DNA from: Favolaschia claudopus
Lineage: Eukaryota; Basidiomycota; Agaricomycetes; Agaricales; Mycenaceae
Assembly (NCBI GenBank): GCA_037176885.1
Contig: JAWWNJ010000161.1
Location: 1 to 64,000, forward strand
Length of the DNA: 64,000 bases
Direction of reading: 5' to 3'
Under the pieces are notes generated by a model. That model was not told the origin of the DNA. It saw nothing but the letters and a program-made list of their open reading frames with translations, and ran no database searches. A program made the position numbers and the translations under genes. This document shows, in pieces, positions 35,475 through 45,728 of this stretch (within the stretch, counting starts at the first letter, position 1; each line of letters begins with the position of its first letter).

Positions 35475-35757
35475 GCGTAGTAGGAAATATATTCCCACTG
35501 TCAAACGAACTTGCATCTTAAAACTCTGTTTCAAGCTGCCCGATTAGGAAGGCTTCTTAGAAACCAAGCTTCCTCGTGTTTTTCGCTCAGCGGGAGCTCA
35601 GCACCTCGTTGGATATTCCACATGTATTGCGGATCTTCCGGGGAGCGTCGGGTGCAATGAGTCCCACCGTCGATCTCTATGTTTTTGGGTCTCCCGCCAG
35701 GTCTCAGAGGGGTATTTAAGCTGGCGGGAAGGTCCCATTTGCTTCAGTCGTCTACTC

Positions 35758-36413
35758 ATGTCTTTGCTGGAAAATCCACTCTTTCCGAATGACCCCGTCG
35801 GCCCGCTCAGGGAGTACTATGTACGTTCCTGAACATTTTGCCTCGGGTATTTCCTCATCATTCGGCAGCCTGGCCGGGTATGCTCTGCGTGCCTCAACGC
35901 CCGTTCTCATTGCGAGTTTACTGAGTGGGGAGCACCGGTGTACCCGCTGTTTCTTGCTGAAGCACAACTGCTCGTACACTCAGACCGCTGAGCTGGCCGA
36001 TGAAATAGCTGCCCGCCGCACCGTTTCAAAGAGGGTCCCGATCGTAAGTGACGACTTCTTTCTTATCTGTTGCGCCACAACTGATCCCCCGCTCGCTTCT
36101 AGCGGCTACGAAGGAACAGCTTGCTGCTTGGGACGTCGTTCACGAGGGGACCTTGGCGCAGTTCCCATTCTGGCAACAATACCATGCTGTAATCGTTGGT
36201 CGCAGCGTCGCAGAGGCAACCCAACGGCTGTCTTTTTACTTCGAGGCCCGCCAGGTTTTCCATCTTCTGCAAGAGGCCAAAACGGCTAATCTCCCGGCTG
36301 CGTATGTTGCTGTTATCCGCGAGCGGTTAGACGTTCTCGCAAATAATCTTTTCCTGGATCTTCCGGCTAGGATGCGGGCAGTGTACGATACAGGCACATG
36401 TACTCTCGGATAG
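35758..36413 (+). CDS. Antisense cargo gene D: Zn2Cys6-like small protein (frame break in the module)
   Basis: Exons 35758-35820, 35869-36043 and 36103-36413. TATTTAAG at 35713-35720 is a fitting promoter element. Exon 2 encodes CSACLNARSHCEFTEWGAP, then, after one extra base near 35935-35940 (CCGG), CTRCFLLKHNC, giving C-x2-C-x6-C-x8-C-x2-C-x6-C. A second compensating shift is needed before the donor at 36044. Exon 2 is 175 bases, six fewer than in B and C and ending in the same phase. Exon 3 encodes EQLAAWDVVHEGTLAQFPFW and a helical tail to a TAG at 36411-36413. Either a decayed paralogue or two base-level errors. Confidence 0.65.
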
Positions 36414-36810
36414 TTCGTTCCGATAACACACGCTCCCGCCCCATGTGAGGCCTTGGAAACATTTATTTCTTGGTAAAGATGTGCCCGCTGCCCTCAAATG
36501 ACGTGCTGGGTGACCCACCTCTCCCCCTTTCAGAAATCTCAACTGTCCTCAGTTGATCGATCAGAGGAAATTCAGGTCCCCCGGCAGCAAATTTTCGTGC
36601 CACGGAACGATCGGGCGCGTTTGAAATAATTTTCTGCGCCACCGGCGGGGTGCATCTACCATAAATGGTAATCCAAGTTCGGCCGTTGTCCAAATTTCGT
36701 CCAAATTATCCTTACGGCGTTATATTACGGCCGCTCGAGTATAAGAAGCAGCGGGCGGACGGGTCTACTCCCCAGCCTCGTCTACTGTCTTTACTCTGCT
36801 TCCTTCAAAA

Positions 36811-38056
36811 ATGTCTCAAAACGATTACAACACCGTCAAAGCCGATTTCCTCAAGGCTATGGACGTTGCCGCCAACCTCGTCAAGTATTCGCCGCCTGAG
36901 TCTCGTAAAAACCAGCTCAAGGACGTCGCCGAGATTCTCGTAAGAGCCGCCGGCTACTTTGACCAGCCTCGTTTCGCTAACATTATTCTTTCATTCGTAG
37001 GCGCGCCTTCCCCCGCTCATGCCTTTCATCTTGGAAGACAAGAGCGCGGTTCTTCGTGAGGCAATCTTCACTTCGCGTGAATATTACCACACCTTGTACG
37101 ACCCGGATGGTAAACGGGACGTGTCCTTCCCCGCTGGGTACGATGCCCTGCGGCGGATCACCAAGGCCATTCACGAAGACCGTTCCAAGAAGGCGATCCC
37201 GCCTGTCTCCACCGTTTCTTCTTCCAAGGGGACCCGGGTCGGTTTCACTAGCTTTTATTGCCGTGCTCGCCATTGACTCACAATCATCCCCCGCTAGAAG
37301 AGTACTCGCGAGCGGTCTCAGGGTGAACCCGAGTCTGAGGACGAGGACGAAGGCACCGTTCGTGCTCCGTCGCCCGCTCTCACCACCGTTGGTGCTGACG
37401 AGGTTCGTTCTTTCATTTAACAGCTGGCCTGTGTAGAGCTGACGATTGATACTTCTATCATCGCCGTCGGGTGTTTGTTCACCCAGATGCTCGTTGACGA
37501 TGAGCATGTCCCTGCTCCCAAGGCTCCCCCTACCGGTCCCAAGGCTAAGTCAGCCCCTGGCGGGCAAGAAGGGTGTGCGCGCTGTAAGTCGCCCGTTATT
37601 TCTGCTTTTCAATTTCATTCATTCATTTCATTCTTTCAGCATAGCCCGGCCCCCGCTAAGAAGGGCAAGGGTAACAAACGCGCCCGCATCGACAGCGTCC
37701 CGTTCCACGAGGACTCTTTCCTCACCCACGGTGAGTTTCCCGTTCACTGTCAGTGATTCCTCCCGCTGAGTGTTTTCGTAGCGACGGCTGAGTTTTACGC
37801 TTCGGCACCCGCTTCAGGTGCCGTTGTCGACGAGGCCGCTAGCGTCGTTGAGATGGGTACCGAGTTCATGAGCAACCACCTTGCCTTGCGCAAGCGGATG
37901 TATTTCATCATGGTCGAGCTGGCGGTCATCCACGAGAACCTTCGTAGCTCTCTGGCCCGGCGCGAGCAGCTCCTCGACGAAGGGGAGAAGATCTCGGCTC
38001 GTCTTCGCGACTTCCCCGAGTCCTCCTCTGCCGGCGTCGATGCTCATGTTCCCTGA
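36811..38056 (+). CDS. Antisense cargo gene E: helical, charged nuclear-type protein without the Cys module
   Basis: ATG at 36811, with GTATAAGAA about 70 bases upstream. Exons are 36811-36939, 37001 to about 37240, about 37300-37399, about 37486-37583, about 37641-37730 and about 37780-38056. The N-terminus reads DYNTVKADFLKAMDVAANLV, then EYYHTLYDPDGKRDVSFP; gene A has a similar YDPEE stretch. An acidic run (ESEDEDEG), a basic stretch (KKGKGNKRARID) and a C-terminal coiled-coil-like helix (ENLRSSLARREQLLDEGEK) follow. One break at GGCGGGC near 37560 is repaired by removing one G. Resembles gene A without the cysteines. Function unknown. Confidence 0.65.
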
Positions 38057-38279
38057 CTCGTTCCTAAAGAGCTCCCCCCAGCGGGTCCCCCTTTCTTCAG
38101 AATCCTCGGTACTGGCTCAATCGTTTCGGACACCTCACGGCTCATCCTTCTGCTGGCCGCCACACACTCCCCGGGTGCGCAACTTAGTCGCTGCTTACTG
38201 GCGGGAGATGCAGACAATCCAATTACTTAAAGACTTCGAATCCCGTTTCAAATTGTAACGTAGATATCGTAGCAGTAAT

Positions 38280-39602
38280 TCATTTCCGCGCGGCGGCTTT
38301 TGTGGCAGAACGAGTCTTTCGTTTGAAAGGCAGCGGCTCATCCGTGTTAGGTTCCTCTTCCTCTTCTTCTTCCTCGGGCAAGGCCTCCTGCAGAGCTGGC
38401 TCTTCGGTCAGCCGCCCCGCTGGGGGTCAACCTCACATTCCCGAATTGGAAGTCATCCCCAGAATAACCGTCTTCCTCCTGGACCATCTTTTCCAGCGTC
38501 TCGGCCGAGAGGTCGATTAAGTCGTGAATGTCAGCGGGCAGCTTAATTGAGCGCCGCTGCTCGAAGGGGACGACCCTGAACTGAGCAATCTTCGATTGAA
38601 AGACAGAGCCGTCCATCTCCGCTACGATATAACTTCCACCTTTCGTACGACGGATGATAATTACTGGTCCCAGGTATCTGGCGGCCATCTTCGTATTCAG
38701 CGACTTCTCGACGGTCGTATTCCTGATGAGCACCAAGTCTCCCGGCTCGAAATGGTAATCTTCGATAGTGTGTTTATGCGCTATCTCATACCGGCGTAAA
38801 TTCGCTCGTTTCTCGTCGGTGACCCGCTCCCTCATCTGTTCGACGTGAGTGGCGTGCTTAGCCAAGGCCTGGGCTCGATAACCGATTAATTCAGCGGTCG
38901 TCAGAGTCCCGCCGGGCAGATGCCACTAGCCAAGTCGCTTCTTCTATATCCAGCGGGAGGATCGGATGTGCGCCCGTTACCATAAAGTAGGGTGAACAAC
39001 CTGTTCCTCGTCGAATAGTGACCCGGTCAGCCCACAACATCTGCGGGAAGAACCAGTACCACTTGCTGGGATTCCCGCCAGTAGCTTTCCATAAGGATTG
39101 CCTCATCGAGAAGTGCCCATTTTCGATTTTCCCGTTGGCTTGAGAATTGTACGGCGAAACTCTAATATTCCTTATGCCATACTTAGACTCAAGGTAGGCC
39201 ACAGCCGCTAGGAAGGCCGGTGCATTATCTGTCACCAATTCCTCCGGGCAGCCCCACCTACAAATCACATCTTCAAGTAAGAACAAGGCCAATGTTCTGG
39301 CATTCTCATTCTTTATCGGCCGCGCTTCTATATAGCTGCTGAGGGGAGCAGCGGGCGTCAACAATTTTGTTGAAGCCGTTGGAAGGGGTTCCAACGACCA
39401 TCACGTCGACGTGTACCACCTGGAAGAGCGAAGGGGTATGGGTGACAACGGGCGGGATCTTTAATAAAGTCCTTTGCCTCAACTGACACAGTTCGCAAGT
39501 TTTAATATACCAGGTGACGTCGCGCTCCATCTCAGGCCACCAGAAACGCATTTCTATCAAGGATTTGGTAGCGAAGGACACCGCGGTGGGCCAGGCTATC
39601 AT
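38280..39602 (-). CDS. Gypsy integrase (C-terminal part of Pol)
   Basis: Catalyses insertion of the cDNA. The zinc-binding part shows CELCQLR near 39490. The catalytic core shows VVHVDVMVVG, VTDNAPAF and GKIENGH, giving the D, D and E residues. The C-terminal domain has YLGPVIIIRRTKGGSYIV, a GPY/F-like fold. A frame break lies near 39306-39394. Another is a G4 run near 38415. Beyond it the frame continues into LPEEEEEEEEPNTDE and a basic tail (KRKTRSATKAAARK), ending at 38280. The acidic and basic tail may target chromatin (inference). Confidence 0.85.
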
Positions 39603-39750
39603 GAGCCGCCCGCATCATATACATTCGGTGATCTTTGTCTACCACCCAACTGATGTGCACCCCCCGTTGAGGATTTATGATAGAGTTTTCCATCTGCGTC
39701 CTCAAAGAAGCCGGTGGCGAATCGCAAGAAGGCTTTGTATTCCTTGTCGT

Positions 39751-41910
39751 TCATGCCAGCCGGGCGAGCCAGGGTATTCCCGCCGCCAGTCCCTTCATGA
39801 GGAGCAGCCGCTCGTCCGCTAGCTTCGCTGCTACCGATCGTTGGTCTTCAGAATACGGTTCCCGCTTCGTCGGGTCGTATTTCAATTCGAGGTCAGGGAT
39901 CAGCGGCTCGCCGTCTGGCTTGTCGTCACCCTTTGACTGAGAGAAGACTTCGAAAACATATTCTCTACCAAGGCGGGTGTAAGCCCAAGCCTGTTCGGCG
40001 TCGTTCTCGAAGTCAGCGGCTGACTGGGCCTCATCTCCCGCCAATTCAGCTACCATATATCCACCTCGAGTGTCAATATCGTGCTTGAAATCCTCGAAAT
40101 TCTTGAGAGGCGGCCAAGCACTACTTTCAGGATGAAGACCCGGCGGCTCGTTATTATCGAACTCGTCCTCTGGATGATCATACTCTGGATCCCCCGGCTG
40201 AATACGCCGGCGGGAGAGTCCATCTGGCCCGAAAGTCTTGCCCGGTACATGCTTCAGAGTGAAATGAAACATCAGGATCTCCTCAATCCAGCGGTTGATC
40301 GTAGCGTTGGGCCCCATTCCCGGGTGATCCAACATGCCCTTGAGGTACTGAGCGTCGGTTTCGACGACCAGCTTGCGGCAGCCCAACAGCCAATATTGCA
40401 TGTGGGTCTAGCGCCCTCTTCAAGCCAAACAATTCCCGCTTGGGCTGAGAATACCTCGACTCCCGGTCATTCAAAGGTATGGAGCTGAAGCGGGCATAGT
40501 AACCGCTTATTTAGGTCCAAAGGATCCCGCTGGGTACACATGCACCCCAACTCCAAGGTACGACGTATCGACCGCCAGTACCACTTCGGTGTCCCATTCA
40601 TATCTTATAGGTCTAAGCGCGGGACATTCTCGCAAAGCCTTCTTCAAAACTTTCATGCATGCGTCTTGGGCCGGGCCCCACTCGAATATGACTTCCTTCC
40701 GGGGTGAGCTTCTGAATCGGCTCAGCCTTGACTGTATAGTCTTGGATGAACATTCTCATAACGCCCACAGTTCCCAGGAAAGCTTTCACATCGTGGAAAT
40801 CCTTCAGCGGACCCCAACGCTCAATGACGCCGATTCTATCTTCATCCGGGCGCATGCCCTCGTATGAGCAGACATGGCCGACCACCTTAAAAGTTCCCCG
40901 GCAAATCTGCAACTTCTTCCCGCTTACAGTCGCCCCAGAATAGGCTAGCCGGGTAAGTACCCGGTTGCAGTCTACCAAGTGTAACCACACAAAGACCCTT
41001 ATCAGCGGGTTCTCAGGGATGGTCTCGTACGTCCCGTCAGGCTTTTCGTATCGAGTGAAGCCGCCGGGCGACAGGCACGTCGTCTATATACGGCCGGGTA
41101 ACCGCAGGAATTTCATCTCGCAGGATGTAAGTTACGTCTTCGTGGAAGATCGGCACCGAGTTGGTCCAACCCTGCGGCAATCTTACCAATCGAAGCGCAC
41201 CAAACGGAGTCTGGAAGGTTGTGTAATCTCGAGATTCCGGGTCAATCAGCCGGTGGTTGTACCCAGAGTAAAGATCAAACGTGGACCCCACAAGCCCTTC
41301 CCGCGAAATGTTCGGCCAGATCCGCGGCGCCGGGAGGCACCCCAGAGTGTGCAATGGTTACCGCGTTCAGCGGCTCCAGTGAATGCACTAACCGAATTGA
41401 CTTCTTATCACTCTTCAGAACTCCAAAGTACTTGGTGCGATACGAGCCATTGGACGGTTCATATATATTGGCATCGATACTCGCCCTAAGCACCTTGCAG
41501 ACTTCTTCCAGCTGTCCTGGCGGGATGGGAATATTTCTCTCCACCCAAACCTTATGGTCTGGCTTCACCGGGAACTTAACTGGCGGGAAGAAATCCGTTC
41601 TGAAAGTTCCTCTTTCGCTGTCATCCCATGCTACCGTATTTTCGTGTATAGATAACATATGATGAACCAGCTTCATCTCTTCATCATTCAAGAATCCATC
41701 GTTATGCAGTTCGTCTACAACCGCCTTCCTCCCCGCAGTGTATCTCCCAACGGGAACGAATTCTGGCGGGTGAGGGTCTAGCGGGACGAGGTTCTGCAAT
41801 GGATCCCCGATGATATTCCTTTCTATCCTGAACTCGGGAGGGAGCGGCTCGAGGACCGGCTTTACTTTTAGCGCTACCGGTTTATACTTCTTCGAGAACA
41901 CCTCCTTCAC
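39751..41910 (-). CDS. Gypsy reverse transcriptase and RNase H region of Pol
   Basis: The RT palm is read in segments 41275-41910 (KYFGVLKSDKKSIRLVHSLE), 41037-41354 (FDLYSGYNHRLIDP and the catalytic YIDDVPV near 41075-41095) and 40613-40990 (connection/thumb, with DVKAFLGTVGVMRMF). RNase H-like sequence with VETDAQYLKGML follows at 39751-40401. Frame breaks fall near 41300, 41000 and 40400. All expected Gypsy RT landmarks are present, so the element is young or only lightly damaged. Confidence 0.88.
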
Positions 41911-41917
41911 CTCGACT

Positions 41918-42382
41918 TCAGGCGGGGTGATCCTCGGGAATGATTTCCTCCATCAAAGCGACTTTCGTCTCATTGTGTTCAAACCCGGGTACTACCCAAT
42001 CGGCGTAGTCACAGCACTGACAGCGCTCCCCCGCTGAATGACGAGATTGCTCTTGCCTAACCGACTCGATATCGATGCCGGCAGTCATGAACACAGCGGC
42101 CGGATCCTTCAGTTTTTCTCTGACTTTGTCCGTTATGTTGGCTACGATAGCCACATAGGATTCGCCGACTTCTTTTCCTTCTGTCAGCTGCTCGTTGTAT
42201 TCTTGGAATAACTGAGCAGCGGGTTCATCATCAATCTCTGGCATGGCAGCCGCCAGGTAGGCCATTTTCGTCTCGGCCATCGAAAATCCCTCTTCTCCAG
42301 ACTTCATCAAAGCGCAAATTCTAGGAACATTATTCTCGTCCAGTTCTATCTGAACCGCTAATTCTCCTTGATGGTTAATCAA
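41918..42382 (-). CDS. Linker between protease and RT of Gypsy Pol
   Basis: A 154-codon frame collinear with Pol, without a named domain. It joins the protease to the RT and overlaps both neighbours by a few bases in other frames. Confidence 0.5.
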   Translation of the reverse strand: MINHQGELAVQIELDENNVPRICALMKSGEEGFSMAETKMAYLAAAMPEIDDEPAAQLFQEYNEQLTEGKEVGESYVAIVANITDKVREKLKDPAAVFMTAGIDIESVRQEQSRHSAGERCQCCDYADWVVPGFEHNETKVALMEEIIPEDHPA

Positions 42383-43548
42383 CTCCTCGAATTCTGAAAA
42401 TTTTGCTCCTCTTGGCTGCTCGGCTGCTCAGCCGGTGATGCGTCGTTCTGGACGCGCCGCACCTGTCGCCGCTGGCCTCTGGGGAAGGTAGGGACGACCA
42501 CCCGCTTCTGCGTGGAGGGGTCGGTCAAAGTCAGGAACTGGTTCCCGTCAGAGGTATTTTTGATGCCGCTGGCGGTCAGGATTTCGAAGGGTCGCCCCAA
42601 CAGCACCTTGTAGGCCGGGTTTCGTATGACATGCACTTGAAGGTACACCGTCATGTCACCGAACCTGAAGGGGACGTTCCTTGCCAGACCGACTGACTTC
42701 TCGGTTTGCCCGTTGGCGCTCATCATGTGGATGCAGTTATCTGGGTCCCAGCTGACTCCTAGTTCGGTGGCTACCGACAGGGGCCATGGACACGATCTGC
42801 GATCCACCGTCCAGAATACATTCAACTTCAGCGGCGCCGTGAATGAGCGGGGAAGACCACTCTCAGGGCCGCTGATTCTCCGGCAGAAGCATTGTCGGAG
42901 ATGGCGACGAAGACATCCCTTACCGGCTCTCCCTCCACTATCGACTGCCAATATTGGACTACTGGGTCGACGGTGATCAGGGCTCCCGCTGGCATAAGTC
43001 CGTCGGCCGCTGTCGCGACCTGAACTATTACCTCGTAAGGTAGGTCCTCTACGGTTACGCTGGAGGACTCGTCATCTTCGTCGGCCTCTCTCTCTGCGTG
43101 GCTAATCAACTGTTCTAGGGTTACTCGAACAGCGGGCGAGACTCTCTTCTTCGAGAGCAACGCCTTAGCCTGGCGCAGCAACTTCGGGCTGAGGGCGAAC
43201 AGTCTCCCCAGCGGGAGAGCTATTTCCAGGTTTCCGAAGATCTCCTTTATCAAGGATTCGACCTCCTCATCGTCCTGGTCCTCTACGGGCGGCCTTCAAC
43301 TCGTAGTTCTTTTCGTTGGCCACTAACGGCGGATCTCCCGCCGGCCGAACTCTAGGTTCGTTGGGCCTTTTGGCTGGCTTGACCGGAGGAACGTTCCTAT
43401 ACGGAAGCTCCGGCGGCTGAGCGCCATTTTGTTCTTCTGTCTCCTCCCGCCCTTTCTCCTTGGTTTCAACGATCGCCGGCTGTGCTTCGACAGCGGGCTT
43501 TCGCAGCGTCCTCGGCTTGTAGGGCAACTTCGGCATCACAACTTCCAT
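42379..43548 (-). CDS. Gypsy protease region
   Basis: Around 42780-42830 an alternative frame reads ILDGGSQIVSM, the retropepsin-like active site of fungal Gypsy elements. It is followed in the main frame by SVGLARNVPFRFGDMTVYL and the flap-side motif NPAYKVLLGRPFEIL. The upstream part (42828-43253, 43267-43548) is a charged, Pro-rich linker from Gag. Frame changes occur near 42830 and 43260. Confidence 0.75.
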
Positions 43549-43591
43549 TTTCTTTCCTACAGGCGGGCGTACTTGTCTGTTCTCCGGGGGC

Positions 43592-45565
43592 TTATCCGCA
43601 CTGGGTTTCCCCTTTGCCCCCTTCCTCGAACTCTCTAAAAATGCTCTCCTTCGGCGCTGTTCCCCGTTCGGGAGGGACCAGCCCCGTTGGGAGAGCGAGA
43701 GTTCGCTGAGACAGCCGCCAGTAGAATCGCAACAGCGTTGGCGTCGAATTGCGGCGGGGGAGGTTGGCTTTGATGAGCCACAAGGGGTGGTTGAACACCC
43801 CCTGAACCATGCGACTGGAGTTGCGTCACTTGCCGCTGGAGGTTTACTTGCTCAGCTCGCAAGGAAACCAATTCTTCTTCTCTCGGGTCATAGGTAGAAT
43901 TCCTCGTTCTGGCTGAACGCGGCTTGCGCGGCCTCCAGCTCCTGCTCGTCCATGTCAAGAACGGAGAGCTGAGCGAAGACAGACTGGTAGTTTTTGCGCA
44001 GCGGCCGTTGGTTGGGCGGCCGGGGCGGTACTCCTCTACCTGCTGCTTCTTGGACTTGTGCCCGTCTTTCGGGATAGGTATCCCATCGGGGAAACAGTCT
44101 CTGAACCCTACGACCTTCATCTTTCCACTCCCTATGTGGGCTTGCCGGATGAGACACTTATCTCTAAAATGCCCAAACTTGTCGCAATAAAGACACCCCT
44201 GATCCGCCAGGGTTCCCTTTGAATTGCACGGTAGGCATTCGCGGGTAAGACTGGGAGTCAGCGGCGCCTGGGACTCTGCCCGGTAGGGACTTATAGAAGG
44301 ACTCTAACTCAGCCATCTTCTTCTTGGTCGCGGCGTCGATCTCTTTTAATTGGGAGGTCTGATTATCCAGCCGCTCCATCATAGTGACGACCGACACCTT
44401 AATCGTCTCAAGAAGGGCCTTGTTAGGGTCCTCTTCTTCTTTCTTAATCGCAACGTTCGGATTCGGGAGAATCGACCGCCCGCTCGACGCTCGTCCAGAG
44501 CCGCTGGCGCTCTTTGACTTACTCGAGTAACCTCGATCAGAAGTGCCAAAGAACTCCGAGTTGGCGGGTCGAACGTTTCGCGATCTTTTTGGCCTCACTC
44601 ATGACTTCGGCCAGCGTCCATGAGCGGGGCGTCTGGCTCGTCGTCGTCCTCAGCGGGAGGTTTCCTCTCGAGATTCTCCAGGATTCGCTCTTTGAACTCG
44701 CGAGTCAATTTGGAGAAGAACATCGGGAGGGCTTCCCGGTGCGAAATCAAGTTCGAATCGAGAAGCTTGTTCGCCTCGACGTTCATGGTTCGCGTGAGGC
44801 GCATGAGCTCGTCCTCATCATCCCGGTCAATCCCCTCTTCAGCGAACTTACGAAGCTGCTTGTGCAATTTCTGCACAGAGCCCTTCTTCTGGTCGACGAC
44901 TGACGGGTAATTTTCCAGGATTTCTTTCTTAAAGTCGTCGAACGTCTTGGAGAACGAGTCGAACTGCCGCCACTCTTCAGCCGTAGCTTGAGCGGTGTGT
45001 AGCGGCAGACGAACTCGTTCTTCTTGTCGGCCGGCGTCTCATCTAATTCCATCATACGCTCCACATGGTCCAGGAAACGAACGAGTTCCTCCGGCTCATC
45101 TTCTTTGAAGAGCGGGGCGTTCCTGTCCCATGGTTCCGGCGCGCGCTTCTTTCCTCGGGCGACAGTATTATTGCCGTCTTCAGCCATTGGATTGTTTGAA
45201 GGGGTTGGTGAAGTTTGGAGTAGTGGTGAAGAGACAGACGAGAGAGTCGTTGACGACTGGGTAGCTGCACCGTCGGGCGTAACAGGTCTAGTGCCGGGCG
45301 GTTGAGTCGGGGTTTGTTGTTCCAGCGGAGCAGAGGGGCTCAACGACTGGGTTCTGCGGGCACGATAAGCTTGTGCTTGGGATCGTCCGCGCAGAGAATA
45401 GATTTCCCGGGCGAGAGCAACAGGCGGGAGGGAAGAATCGGCAAGTTCGAGATCGAGAGCAGCAGCAGCGGCGCGTAGGCTAGTGTTGGTAGATCGAGGT
45501 TTTGGTGGTGGTACTCTAGCGGATCGTCCTTCTGAAGCCACGTCTCCTCCGAAACTAAATGGCAA
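43592..45565 (-). CDS. Gypsy Gag (capsid/nucleocapsid)
   Basis: The first in-frame ATG is at 45185-45187 (MAEDGNNTVARGKK), though the open frame extends to 45565. A capsid-like stretch follows (EPEELVRFLDHVERMMEL), then after a break near 45000 a frame with EEWRQFDSFSKTFDDFKKEI and LRKFAEEGIDRDDEDEL. A CCHC zinc knuckle, C-x2-C-x4-H-x4-C (CLYCDKFGHFRDKC), lies at 44154-44195 across another break. The C-terminal part is Gln/Pro-rich with a heptad-like stretch (LRAEQVNLQRQVTQLQ). Confidence 0.8.
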
Positions 45566-45707
45566 AATCTTCTATCGCGGGCCTGGAGCTAAACGGCTCA
45601 ACGGGCGGGTGTATATTCTATTCTCGAGTCAACCGGCGGATGGTTCGTGCTAGTTTATAGCAGCGTCCACAAGTGATTTCTTTCGACTTGACACAAATAA
45701 TCTGTTA

Positions 45708-45728
45708 CCCCTCGCGGTGGGCTCCAGA
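45708..45728 (-). promoter_or_regulatory. Primer binding site
   Basis: Two bases inside the 5' LTR the minus strand reads TGGAGCCCACCGCGAGGGG. It begins with TGG, as expected for pairing with the CCA tail of a tRNA. The tRNA is not identified here; matching the reverse complement to host tRNA 3' ends would settle it. Confidence 0.7.
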
